This document shows positions 21,701 through 33,524 of a stretch of DNA of 64,000 nt, one piece after another. The notes under the pieces are model-generated. The model did no database searches. It was not told the DNA's origin and worked only from the letters and a program-made list of their open reading frames with translations. The DNA is from Syngnathus acus (taxonomy: Eukaryota > Chordata > Actinopteri > Syngnathiformes > Syngnathidae). The translations under genes and the position numbers were made by a program. Within the stretch, counting starts at the first letter, position 1. Every line of letters begins with the position of its first letter. The stretch covers positions 4,795,053 through 4,859,052 of the forward strand of contig NC_051093.1 in the NCBI RefSeq assembly GCF_901709675.1, written 5' to 3'.

Positions 21701-23516
21701 TTACTAGTACGAGAAAAATAGCAGACAAATTAACGACACATTCTTTAAAGCTCGCGCTACAGGATGTGAAAGATGCACATTGTGCTACCAGTCATGATTA
21801 GACTTGAGGAATGCGTCTGAGATCATCCGCCATGCACAATTATGCGGTGGGAGCCGACTGAAACCTTTTTGAAAGGCCGGCGTGTAACACGAGCCGGGGT
21901 GGCCGAGCAGTAGCGGCGACAAGCCGTAGATCGAATTGCAGCCGCTGTGTGACTCTCAAGGAGGTGACAACAAGGTTTGCTGGGAACTCAAAACCGAGGG
22001 TGCCGCCATGTTTTGAAAAAAGGCCGACGTGTTTTTCAAAAAGTGTTACCATAAGCAATTGAACCCCGTTGTGTTTCACAGAGGGAACCCTGACAAGTGT
22101 GACATCTGGGGCAACACGCCTCTCCACCTCGCCGCTGCCAACGGTCACCACAACTGCCTTTTCTTCCTGGTGACGTTCGGCGCCAACATCTGGTGCCTTG
22201 ATAATGACTACCACACGCCACTCAACATGGCCGCCACCAAGAACCACATGGACTGTGTTCGCTACCTGGACTCCATCGCTTCCAAGCAAATGGGGCTCAA
22301 CCCCAAGCTGGTCAACAAGCTGAAGGAGCGGGCGTTTCGAGACGCCGAGCAGCGCATCAAAGATTGCGCCAAGATGCAGAAGAAGCACCATAAGCGCATG
22401 GAGAAGAAGTACCACAAGGAGGCGCCAGAGGCATCCGTGTCGGATGTTATGAGTTTTTCCAGTTACAGCAGCGGCTCGGTTAGCCACAAGGTGCGCAACT
22501 TGGACGAGGCCGCCGTCGGTGTGCCATATTCGCAGGTTGTTTTCGTTTAAAACCGTGCGGCGAATATTAGCAATGACTCAACGAGCGTTCCAATGTACGT
22601 CATTGAATCTCTGCTTTGTTTCTACCAGGCTACTCTTCAAGCCACAAACCGAGGGAAGACAAAAATCCAGAAGAAGCTGGAGAAAAGGAAACAAGGAGAC
22701 GGGACCTTTAAAATCTACGAGGACGGGAGGAAGAGCGTGCGCTCCCTCTCTGGACTCCAACTGGGCAACGACGTCATGTTCCTCAAACCCGGAACATACG
22801 TCAACCCTAAGGATTACGGCCGCCGCAACATCCGCGACATGTTCTCCCGAGATCACGACGACACCATTTCACGTGCCATCAGCGAGCCGGACCTCCACGG
22901 AATCAACGCCGATCACTCGGAGGTCAGCACGGACTCGGGACACGATTCCCTGTTCAACCGGCCCGGTCTGGGCACCATGGTCTTCAGGAGGAACTATGTG
23001 AGCGGGGGGATGTTTGACATGGGCGATCCGGACGGAACCGAGGGCTCGGGTCACTCTGTGCATTTCCGCGGCAGACTGCACCCTCGTCCCAGTCTGGACG
23101 AGGACAGCATCGGAAGCGCTCGCAGCCTGCAGGAGAGGAACCTGGAGGAACTTCCTTGGGAGGAGGTGGAATTGGGACTGGATGACGACAATGAGGCCCT
23201 CACCAGCCCTTTGGAGGTCTTCTTGGCCACGCACGGCATGAGCGAGTTCTTGTCCATATTTAGGAGGGAAAAGATCGACCTACAAGCACTGCTGCTCTGC
23301 TCTGACCAGGATCTCAGGAGCATCCACATCCCTTTAGGACCCAGGAAAAAGATCTTAGATGCCTGTCAGAGACGCCTTGAGACCATAGAGGACCCCGAGT
23401 GCATTGATGACACTGAACTGTGAGTAGTTCTCATTCCTCCATTTCCTATATAGCAGCTTCTTCTCCTTACATGTTTTTTTTCTCCCCCATCGTGTTGTAC
23501 AGATGATTGAAGCGGA
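18711..23516 (+). CDS. ush1g: USH1G / SANS scaffold of hair-cell links
   Basis: Exons 18711-18874, 22082-22535, 22629-23419 and a tiny coding end at 23513-23516 give 470 residues (human 461). Three ankyrin repeats (about 31-126: [30 protein letters not shown]) are followed by a basic helical stretch. The central part contains the conserved [14 protein letters not shown] and [10 protein letters not shown]...MVFRRNY blocks. A SAM domain lies at about 398-457 and a class I PDZ ligand, DTEL, ends the protein. SANS links myosin VIIa, harmonin and cadherin-23 at stereocilia tip links and also acts in photoreceptors. Exon 1 ends at coding nucleotide 164, as I recall for human. The last junction (gtgagt at 23420, cag at 23512) yields the same Leu-stop as reading straight through to 23423. 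Confidence 0.97.
18875..22081 (+). other. Intron 1 of ush1g
   Basis: A 3.2-kb intron, the largest in the gene. It contains a diverged dispersed repeat near 20089-20140. A less AT-rich section (about 20400-21400) has several TTTAAT/AATTA motifs and could hold an enhancer. No coding exon is supported. Confidence 0.5.
20089..20140. repeat. Diverged dispersed repeat, copy 1
   Basis: AGCATTGATGTTGC and then GAACACCAATGGTGCAGCAAC recur with few changes and similar order near 47028-47086. This suggests an old interspersed element of unknown family. Confidence 0.45.
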
Positions 23517-23977
23517 GGTGGGAGCATCACTGCAAAGAGAGACGACTAAACCATCTACCTCTACCATGGAGAGGATCCATGTCAAGATTCAAAGTGGTTG
23601 AACAAACTTGTCGTGTGATCGGACACGTTTGCCCCCGTGGGGTTGACCGAGACTCTCATGTTGTCTTTTGCACACTTTACATGCATATTTTTGGAGCATG
23701 CCCCTCGATGTTATTAATGCAAAATCACAATTTATTCGGCCTCGTATTTGCAGGCCAGACAACTGCATACTTGCAGTTATGTGTGAACTCGAGCCTTGAC
23801 ACTTTTACAATACTCGCTTATCATCATTTGTTGTAATTGCACACGCTGTGTAGTGCATGTCGAGTCAATATTTATGTAGATAATGTCAGTCATAACGATA
23901 TCTTTGAAGGATTTTATTGTCTCTGTGTACTTTTCTCCGCACAGTGTTAATGTGTTATAATTTGGTTTATATTATGC

Positions 23978-23983
23978 AATAAA
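23978..23983 (+). terminator. Polyadenylation signal, ush1g
   Basis: AATAAA about 460 bp past the ush1g stop, followed by T/G-rich sequence suitable as a downstream element. Confidence 0.6.
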
Positions 23984-24349
23984 TGCGCTGGACTTCATGT
24001 TTGCTTACACTTTCTCAGCATTTGCACTTTCATTTGCAGAGTAACTATGTTGTCATTTTTGCAGGATTTTAAAGTGTTTGATTTATTATCTGTTTTTTTC
24101 CTCCCATCATTACAATCACATTGTGATTTGTTTGTTTGTTTCCATGAGTAGAAATTTATGCAAGGAATAACCCATTGGAATTTGGTGCCGATCCAGATAT
24201 CAAATAATTTATTTTCTTTCAGTTGCGATGGTACCAACCCTCCGCCAAAACAAAGGATACTCAAAATCTGTGTACACTGTCAACCTTTGACATTGCGTAA
24301 TTCATCTAATCCCCCCAATTACATAACTCGCCTGGCACTGACCTGCAGG

Positions 24350-24365
24350 AGTGTGACGTCACACT
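24350..24365. promoter_or_regulatory. Perfect palindromic CRE site
   Basis: A 16-bp perfect palindrome centred on TGACGTCA (AGTGTGACGTCACACT) between ush1g and the plus-strand otopetrin. A full CRE of this kind binds CREB/ATF proteins. It may belong to the otopetrin promoter or to an unannotated divergent transcript. Confidence 0.5.
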
Positions 24366-24749
24366 CGCTTCGTTAAGAATAAAACGATTAGTAACTGACG
24401 CCACCACAACACTAGTCATAGGCTAAATATTCATATATGGAAAAAACACGAGACCACAGTAATATAAATCAAATCAAATGACAGGCGGCGATTGCGCGTG
24501 CATACTGATGACGCGTTTTGACAGGCGCAGTTCGTAACCTGGAACCCGCGTATGTCGGGACCATGGACCACTGCTAGCTTGATACAACAAAATGTTGAGA
24601 AATTAAAATAAAATTACTATGTATATTTATTTGACGCGTATTGGTAGCAAGATGATAGATTGAATGTAATACATGACAATCTAAAAATAAAACATGCATT
24701 TGTATCTCACTGGAAGTGACGACACGTAATAAATATAAACCAATCTCAC

Positions 24750-24796
24750 CTGGTGGTCGTATCGAGCTCCGAGGCTGGACGGACGGGCGAAGACAT
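24750..24796 (-). CDS. Candidate first coding exon of unknown gene
   Basis: On the minus strand an ATG (24796) opens 15 codons reading MSSPVRPASELDTTT and ends in a strong CAG/gtgaga donor. ATATAAAG lies about 25 bp upstream. A possible next exon near 24542 (ttccag/GTTACG) keeps the frame for about 22 codons to a stop, but its acceptor is weak. No homology is recognised, and it could be a chance donor. Confidence 0.25.
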
Positions 24797-25587
24797 TTCG
24801 GCCTTCCCTTCTCTTTATATTGCTTGCGTTACCCTTTGAGACCTGTCAAATTACACAATTTTATTTGAGTTTTTAAGTAAAAAAAAAGTGTGGCGCCTGT
24901 CTAACAATTGACGTCAGTGTTTATTGTCTATTGTGTGAAAGACATAATGAGAACTGTGGCACAAAAGATGCTAAGGACATGCAACTTATTGTTCACAAGG
25001 TAAGGCAACACATGAATGCAAAAAAACTGTAATGGACCAAATGGCGATAGGTCGAATTTGTAAACAGTTCATCCCAAACTGGGCAGGGTTGGTGTTTTGA
25101 GAAAAATTACATTTGAGAAAACGTCAAAAAAAATTGCTGCACAGTAAAATTTTGTTTGTCTCAATTTAGTTACTGATGTACTTTGCCAATTTTTGCACCA
25201 GTTAATTTAAATTTGGCTCAATAAAGTGTTAAAATTTCAAAGGTGACATTGAACACTGTATTTACATTGGGTATTCATTTCTGGTTTATTGGCCCTCAGT
25301 GAATACAACAAAAATGGAAACCTTGGACTACATTGTTCCCAACATTTGTCCTGAATCAGAAAGGGCGGGGGGTGGTCGTATGACGAAAGAGCCTAACTTT
25401 CTTGTTTGTGAAGTTGCAAAAGGGGTGGAACATTTCTGGTGAATTACCAGAGATGGCATACTAAGGAATGTAACTTCAGGTATCCTCTGTAAACAAAAAA
25501 ACGTTCCTCTTTCTAATAAGTGCATGCAGGAAGACCCCAAACAGCGACACAGATGGCCACTCATCCAACATCGAAACAGCTGCCCAG

Positions 25588-27924
25588 ATGGAAAACATCC
25601 AGCACCTGCGTGACGTGGAGGTGGCCCCGGAGTACGCACACCATGTGGAGGCGCCGGCGCAACGCACCCACCACGATGGCGCCTGGCTTCTGTCTGTCAT
25701 CGTGTGCATCAACGTCCTCATTCTGGGCTGCGTGCTGGTTAGCAGCAGCGCCATCAACAGCGTGGCCGTCACAACCGTGCACCGCCAGATCTTCCTCATC
25801 GTCCTCCTCGCCCTCACAATGCTTTGGATGCTCTTGTACGTCACTGTCACCTACCGCAAGAACGAAAACCTAATGACTCTTGACAGCCATGCCGGGCCGG
25901 TGTGGCTCCGAGGTAACAGCGATGGGGATCATTCACTACTCACCTCATAGATTTTCATGATTGAGTTTAATTATTTAAATGCCTCAATTGGTTTTTTTTT
26001 CCCCCTCTAGGTGGACTTATGCTTTTTGGCCTGCTGAGTCTGCTCATGGATATCTTCAAAATGGCCAACTACATCGGCTACCTGCACTGCGACTCTGCCG
26101 TCAAAGTGGCCTTCCCTGCCGTGCAAGCAGTGTTCTTAATCACCCAGGTGGTCTACTTTTTTTAAATGGAATACTTCCTGATGCTCGAACAAATTGTAAT
26201 CCATAACAGGTAGGCAGACCGGTCTGACTGGTTGATTATTTTTTCCGCTTAGACTTATTTCCTGTGGGTCCACGCAAAGGACTGCGTGCAGTTCCACACA
26301 AGTGTGACACGGTACAAACGGCATTCTCGCAGAATTCCCCTCCAATGTGGTCTATTGACTCATTTGTCAGTAGTCTTTCCCCCTCTTGCCAGGTGCGGCC
26401 TCATGCTAATGCTCTCTACTAACCTGGTGGTGTGGATGGCGAGCGTCACCGAGGAGTCCCTTCACCAAATGGATGCCCCTTATCTGAATGTCAGCTTCCC
26501 GTCCAAGATGTACAGAGGTATTGGACGCATGAGGTCGTCAGTTTGCTTTCTTAAGTGGCTCGCCCCTACTCAAATACAAGATGTGAATCACAATACATTT
26601 CAGGTCAAGCACTTTTCAGGAAACTTAAGGACATTAATACAATTTTAAGAAAACATTTGTCATTATAGTGCGAGAACGTTTTTTTTTTAAAGCATTCTAT
26701 TTCGTGAAATATTTTTCCACTTTTAATTTGAATATTTCCTCCATTTTCATTAACTACAATCCCCTTGGTATGCATAAAATAAACATACAATGAACTCTGT
26801 TGCCAACCAAAACAGCAGCACCCTAAATGAATTAAATAATTAAATGCTGCCGCATCTTGTAAACTAGTTTCCGTTCATGTGTTGTATCTGTTCTCTCCAT
26901 GACAGACAGTTACAACCAAGAGGCCAAGTGCAGCTGCAGTCACTCAGCGTGCAGCGCCTTCAAGGAGGCCTTCTACTACCTGTACCCCTTCAACATCGAG
27001 TACAGCCTCTTTGCTTCGGCCATGGCTTACGTCATGTGGAAGAACGTGGGCCGCCTGGCGGACAACCAGGGCCACTGCAGGGCAAAGTTCCGTCCCAAGG
27101 AGGTCCGCGTGGGCCCCGTGCTGGGGCTCCTGGTCGTGGTGGTGGGCCTGGTGACCTTCGCCGTGTACGAAGTGGAGATCACACTGGAAGACGAGGCCAT
27201 GCACCGCAATGCCCTGCTCATCCATTTCGTCATAAACATAGTGATTGTGAGCCTCATGTGCGTCTCCACCGCGGTGGGCTGCGTCATCTACCGACTGGAC
27301 CACCGCGAACACATCTCTGAGCAGAACCCCGCCCGCAGCCTGGACGTGCAACTCCTGGTGGGGGCCTCAATGGGCCAGTTGATTATCAGCTACTTCTCCG
27401 CTGTGGCGGTGGCAGCCACGGGGGCTCAGGACCTCCTGGATGCTGTCAACTTGTCGTGGGCTGTCCTCATGGTGGTGCAACTGTGCCTGCAAAACTACTT
27501 CATCATCGAGGGCCTCTACCGTAAGCCCTTCCACACCATGCAGGAAGACACCCTGCACGCCGAGGGCAGCGGCGTCACCAACCGGCAAAATTCGAGGTGC
27601 GGGCTGACGCCGCCCGTGCGGCCAAACTGGAAGAGGAGAGTGCTGAAGGAAGTGTGTGCCTTTCTAATGCTCGCCAACATTATTGTAAGTTCAGCACAAT
27701 TTTAACCATAATGGAGTTCCTAGTTTTAATCCTGTTTGTTGTTGCCTCGACAGCTGTGGATCATGCCTGCCTTTGGAGCTCGACCTCAGTTCAACCACAC
27801 GGTGGAGATGAAGTTTTACAAGTTCAGCATGTGGCCGGCCATAGTCAACATCGGACTGCCTTTTGGAATCTTCTACCGCATGCACTCAGTGGCCAGTCTC
27901 TTCGAGGTGTATATTATTTCATAG
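25588..27924 (+). CDS. otop2: Otopetrin proton channel, OTOP2-like, second copy
   Basis: Six coding exons, 25588-25912, 26011-26147, 26253-26311, 26393-26517, 26906-27684 and 27754-27924, join in phase to 531 residues. Exons 2, 3 and 6 have exactly the same lengths (137, 59 and 171 nt) as those of the minus-strand otopetrin on the other side of ush1g. Shared blocks include HAGPVWLRG, TYFLWVHAKDCVQ, YLYPFNIEYSLFASAMAYV and LWIMPAFGARPQFNH. Multiple hydrophobic helices indicate a membrane proton channel. The loop after WMASVTEESLHQ is short here (MDAPYLNVSFPSK) and lacks the His-rich expansion. The chosen ATG is the first in frame in this exon; an open stretch back to a possible acceptor at 25530 means the N-terminus could be longer. 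Whether it is strictly otop2 or otop3 needs a tree. Confidence 0.88.
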
Positions 27925-27957
27925 TTCTCGCCTGTCTGTATCTGCACAAGTTTTTGT

Positions 27958-27963
27958 AATAAA
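27958..27963 (+). terminator. Polyadenylation signal, plus-strand otopetrin
   Basis: AATAAATAAAATA begins 33 bp after the stop codon, giving a very short 3' UTR. It lies tail to tail with hid1. Confidence 0.55.
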
Positions 27964-27969
27964 TAAAAT

Positions 27970-28702
27970 ATTTTTTAGCAAAAAAACTGGAACATGAAAT
28001 TAATCTCAGAATTCTCTTCAAAGTGAAAATGTTGACAGGCTATCAATTTCTTTTCTTCATTGCCCCAATCTTCAGCATCAAGGGAGGGAAACAGTGCCAT
28101 CTTCTGGTCAAAAAATAAAAAGCACTGGTTAAAGCACGGTATCAGATGTTCTGTCTCAAAATATTTAATTACTGCATTAGTATCCACACATTTCACATCG
28201 CGATATGTATTTAGAATAATTTAAGGTAAATACATTTTTAAACAAGCAACGATAGAAATTAAACAATCCAGTCTAGTTTGTACTGATACATAAAGGTGCA
28301 AGTTAAATTCACTTTGGGCATGTCAAACAGCTCCCGCAAAAAAAAAAAATTCACCTTTTTGTGGCAATTGGCATGGCTGGGGATTCATGTTTGGAATAAT
28401 TATGAGGTGTCAAACAAGCATCCCAGTGCATTACCAACGCGCATCCCCAAATTGGAGGCTAAAGCTCTCACGCCACAACGGCAAAAAGAAAAACTTACCC
28501 GTGTCCCTTTGACCAAACCGCCTTCTGAGTCAGACTTGACCTGATTATTTTTTTTTTTAGACTAAAAGCAGCTGCACAGGTCAAAACGACATGTAACAAA
28601 TTGCCTATGGACAATATTGATACGCGATAAAGAAACGTTTGACATGCTTCGTAAGGATTATGAGAATGCTGCGTTAACGTGGTCGGCTATCCGCTCTGCC
28701 GT
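27970..28702. other. Convergent intergenic region and hid1 3' UTR
   Basis: AT-rich and non-coding. It probably includes the hid1 3' UTR, but I see no canonical minus-strand AATAAA close to the stop codon. Confidence 0.35.
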
Positions 28703-31700
28703 CTACATCTTCTGAATCTCAAAGAGGCGCACATCCGTGTCATACCAGATGGGAGGGTCCACGTTACTGGAGGGGGCGGGGACAAAATAGCACAATTAGA
28801 ATCAAATCACAGTTAATTATCGTGGGGGATACTCACCGCAAGTAGACCACACCCCACATGTAGGTGCGAAACCACATGGCCGTGCCCGCGTTGGCCTGGT
28901 ACTTCCGGATGAGGATGGGGTGAGGCACGGGCAGCAGGCCAACTAATGTGCCGTGCTGGAGGAACTTCAAGATTTCCGATTCGTCCGTCAAACCCCTGCC
29001 GGGACATTAACGGGAAGATTTAGCGCGCACGGAAAGACGGACAAAGACATCTGATCCAACACACGCGTACTTGTCGATGCAGATCTTCTCCACCTGTGGA
29101 ACCAACACCTGCAGCAGACGCATGATAGTCTGCAAGGGAAGTTTACACTTCCAGGACAGGACCTGGAAAGGACAAGACCAGAGTGAAATGCTTTTGTGTT
29201 CAGGTAAGCTCTTATTATGAACAGAAGGTGAATCGACTCACCCAGTCTGGTGTGGGAACCCAATTTGATGCTGAACTACTTGACAAACGACTTCTCTCCA
29301 TTTCGGCCTCAGTATAGAAAACATCCTGTGGGAAGGAAGAATTACACATGTAATTTTCTTTGAGCTCCTTGGATTGTTGCCCCTAAGGCAGAAGAACAGA
29401 AACACACTGACTTCATTGTCTTTGCCCGAGTTGGATTCAGTGTCGCTGGTCCCGCCGGCTGCAATCTGCGCTGAGTGCTGCATCTTGGGGACAGACACCA
29501 TGGTGCCATCCTCAGACACCTGAGACTTCTCGGTCAGTTTGTCAATGCCTGTAAAGAAATAAATTAGCTCCTTACCATGTCCACTTCTTGATTGATGATA
29601 ATAATAATAATAAAAAGTAGATGTACCAGGTATGGCGACCAGGCTGGCCTTGAGGGTGCCAGGTTCTGCAGGCACGGCGGGTCGGGAACCTTCCATGGAG
29701 ACGGTCTCCTGCGAGCTGGTGCGGGAGATAACGTCGGGCGTTTTCCTCTTTCGCTGCAGGGCCTTCTGAATGGTGGCCGGGTCTGACGGAAGATTAGCCA
29801 GCTGGTGGAAAATATTACGCTTGCGGATGATGGCGTACACCAGGTTACAGTTCCCTGGGGAGGGGGGGGGGGGATCACATTAATGATTAATCACATCTCG
29901 AAGCAATTGACGTATGACCATAACAAAATTAGAAGCGTCTCCTACCATCAAACTGATACTGGATGATGTTATTGAACGCCTCCAGGAGGAAAAAGGCAAG
30001 ATGGTGGTTCTGGACGGCAGAAAACAGGAACCAGCTGGTGGAGAAAGCCTCCAGCAGGTGGAGCAGCTTATTGGCCGCTACCATGGACAGACTTTTCAAA
30101 TATGGGGACACTGAGAGAAAAATATGGTTAAAAAAAAACCAACAATTCAAACTATTTTAATAGGGAGGACTATTAAACCCATAAAAATGAAGCGAATGAA
30201 TCACCGTTGACAACAATGGTGAGCAGGCAGTCAAAGAGAGGTTGCAAACGTTGGTGGCCCGTGGTGATAATCTTGTGGAAGACCTGCAAAAGCAAACAGA
30301 GCGACAGCTGGTCAGCTCTCACCGGGAAAAAGGTCGGCCGGTCTCCATGGCGACGCGGTCGGCCCGCTCACCACAATCAGCAAGTCGGCGTGAGTGCCCG
30401 TGAACACCGGGATGTCCATGGGCACGTGGAGAGCGTAGGGTTTGTTCAGGCGAACGCCAAAGTTCCTCTCGCCGCTCAGCAGCAGGAGGATGAACACGCC
30501 GATGTGCATGAGGCCCACACGGGCTGCCCACACACACACACAAACAAATGCGTCAGTCAGGATTTTCCTGGTAATATTTTTTTTACGGGTGGGGTGAGCA
30601 AACATAAGACGACTTACACTGGTCGGCTCTAGCATCGTTAAGGTAAAAAAGGATTGGAACCAGGATATCCAGTACGTCGCTACTCTTGAGGACGAAAAAG
30701 AGGAATTTCTGCCACGGGAACACAAAATTGGGATGAATTTTATTTAACGTTGCTCAACTTGCATAAAATGATCATTTGCATAATTTGTACTAGAATTTGG
30801 AAATGAATCTAGTTTTAACATGTTGAACTGTGGGTGCTCGACTACCTTATTGAAGTCGCAGAGCTTCCAGAAGAGTACCAGGAGCTCCTGGTGGAACTGG
30901 ATTTTTTTGGTGGAATTGGGCAGGTACGTTTGAGTCAAAGGGTTGGTGAGGAGACGGGCCAACCCTTTTAGTACAAAGTCAAAATCCTGGATGGAACACA
31001 AACAAAAGCTTCAGGGAGAAAATCTTCATGTTAACTCACCGCTGTCGTCAGGGCCCTACCTCCTCTCTGTGAATCCTCGACAAATAATTCACAAAAAGGT
31101 TTTCGGGGCCGGTAGACTGGGTAGAGAGAAAGGGAGGATTATTCAAGTGAATCATCCAAAGTGGTGGCGGTTAGCAAACCTCGTGCTCCTCCATGCTGGG
31201 AGACGACGGGCAGTGGGAAGGCCCTCCGTCGTGCTCCAGGGTCACAATGAGGATCTGCACGGCCTGCTCCACCAGCTGCTCCCGGTAGTCGGAGAAGAGC
31301 AGGTGGTTGTACGGGATGCCGTAGCCCACCGGGTCGTAGGCGCTCACCACGTTGAGCAGCGAGGTGAACAGCGGCAAAGCGTGCCTGAAAAGAAACAGCG
31401 TGCTCGGCCCGCCTCTTTCATATAATCACGAGGACAAACGTCGGCTTACCGATTCTCAGTGGAGCAGAAGAAGGTCACCCAGGGGTTGAGAACGTGGTTG
31501 TCGGTCGAGGCTGGCAGATACATGACCTCGGAGAAGCAAGTGAGCAGCAACCTAAGCAGCTCCGTGCTGGCCCGGCATCCGATCCAAACGATGAGGAGTC
31601 AAAAGCCGGGCAAGATGAGGGAAAGAGTCGGAAACTCACCGATTCAAATCGTGGATGTAGTTGAGAGGGGGGGACTGCGCGAAGCCTACTCCCGCTTCCC

Positions 31701-33524
31701 AGATGTACTCGCAGCTGTCTATGGAGTGCATGTTCTCCACAGAGTCCTACAACACACAAAACTGTATCGTCCGTGGAATGGCTCAAAATATGTTTTGACT
31801 CATTTCCATTTTTATAAAAGGAAGGTTGGGGAAAAAAAATCTCATTCAATCTAGCCAATCAAAGTGTGACTTGCAGCTCTTTGTGTCAATTACACAATAT
31901 TTCTCACAACTGAAATGACAGCTTTTTAGTTGTACTTGGCTCAACACGCATGGAGTTTTAAGTCAATGAGTCAGAGCTACGACATTCCTTTCGGTCCCAT
32001 TAGCTGTAAAGCGCTCTTCCTGTTATGACTGACAATGTCATCACGCTCGGTTTTGATTTTTCAAAGCAACTTGGGCGACAGGTTTAGTGGGGTGGATTTG
32101 CAGCAGGAAGGAGGAAACACTGAGGAGAAATAATAAAAATACACCCAAATCTGATCTGGGTCGTTCTTACCGGGCCTCTTTTGTGGCTGTGCACGGTGAA
32201 GTCAGGACAGAAGAGCAAGTCGGCGATGGCCAGGAGGAGCGACTCGGCCAGGGGGCGAGCGCCTTCGTCGTCATCCAGCTCCTCTCCCTGAAGAAAAGAA
32301 AAAAATAGCAGATTGGTCCGTCAGTCACAACAACTTTTTTTTTTTGCCACTCACCCCTGCTCGGCCAGCACCGGGCACGGTGGACCAGAAGAAACCCCTC
32401 CAGTCTTGGTCCTCAAAGATGTAGGGGAGGATGCGGGTCAGGATACGAGTGGAGTTGAGGACCACTTGCTTCTCCCTCTCGCTGGGGCAGCCCGAGTCGG
32501 CGCCCTGCACCAGTTTCTCCACAGCCTGAGGACAAGCGCCACAAAACTCAAGTTTAGGGTAGAGAATTAATGACTCTAAGAACATACTATTTAAAAAAAC
32601 ATATCTATTGTTTTATCAGACCACATATTCATCTTTTACTTTAATGGACTACATCCACCAGAAAGATCATAAACGTCGGGGCCTCTTTATGAGTAAATGG
32701 GGAGTTTGTCTGATCAATCAATTCTTTGTAAAAGCATTAAGAGTGTTTTTCTCAGGGCGACCCTCAGGCAGGAGCCAGGAAGTGGAAAAGAAAGCTGGGG
32801 GAAGGGAGGCGACTCGTTTCTTTCCACATCTGAGAGCGGGACATTGTTCGGAAGCACTGGTCCGTGACGCACTTTCCAAAAAGTTCAGCAAAGGCAGCAA
32901 TCCGAATGTTTACAGTGTTTACCTTATAGCAGAGCGTGGCTAAATTGGAGGGGGACTCCTCTCGTAGAGCCCTGATCTCGGCAGCTGGAACCAGTGCAAA
33001 GACATCCTGGACTGTGGTGGTGCTGTCCGCCCAGAATTGGTCCCAGAAGGCATCATCTGTGGCTTCCACCGGCTGTAAAACATGCATAAATGTTCAAGAA
33101 AAATGTAGAAATCGATGCGGCATTGCTTGCAGTACATCGGAAGCATCATTGTGTGAGTCTATTGTGTCGCCTGCTCAGTGAGTGATGACGACAATGTAAA
33201 CAGCATGCACCTGCTGCCGCATCCATGTCAACACCATGCAGCTTTGATTTAGCCATCATTTTGTAAAAACATTTTTTTTGGTATGACAGCTATGACATAT
33301 GTGCATCCTGCTAACGTGGCGTCTTTCCATTTCGGCGACTGCGATCACGAAGAAACGCCGAATGATTATTTAACATGGTTAAATGCAGCAAGAGGACTGA
33401 CTGCTGTGAACGCGCCGTCTGATTATCGTCGCTTACATTTGCAACAATAGGATCTAACCTGCGTTTTGGTTGTCAGCTGAATTACTGCTTTCCTGAAGCT
33501 CAGTTTTGAATCGGTACTCCCCAT
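28703..33524 (-). CDS. hid1: HID1 domain-containing protein
   Basis: Nineteen coding exons: 33459-33524, 32923-33072, 32355-32525, 32171-32287, 31640-31746, 31450-31566, 31180-31384, 31060-31116, 30846-30986, 30618-30708, 30372-30523, 30205-30283, 29946-30110, 29627-29854, 29412-29548, 29242-29325, 29071-29162, 28837-28995 and 28703-28766. They join in phase to 793 residues (human 788). The protein begins MGSTDSKLSF, a good N-myristoylation signal at Gly2. The HID1 domain fills nearly all of the length; recognisable blocks include FWDQFWAD, FEDQDWRGFFWST, GYGIPYNHLLFSDYREQL, LPNSTKKIQFHQELLVLFWK and YDTDVRLFEIQKM. A Ser/Thr-rich variable stretch lies at about 600-690. HID1 acts at the trans-Golgi in sorting to dense-core secretory granules. 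Confidence 0.97.

Larger units (their letters stand above)
24000..25587. other. Intergenic, ush1g 3' end to otopetrin 5' end
   Basis: Contains the CRE palindrome and the candidate minus-strand exon listed separately. An acceptor-like GCATGCAG ending at 25530 precedes an open in-frame stretch into the otopetrin exon, so the true otopetrin start may lie in an unseen upstream exon. Confidence 0.4.

Noticed and set aside
21840-22487. 215-residue minus-strand open frame
   Set aside because: It is antisense to ush1g exon 2, whose family match and splice sites are clear; the open frame reflects coding-strand composition.
26944-27351. Minus-strand 135-residue open frame
   Set aside because: Shadow of the plus-strand otopetrin exon 5.
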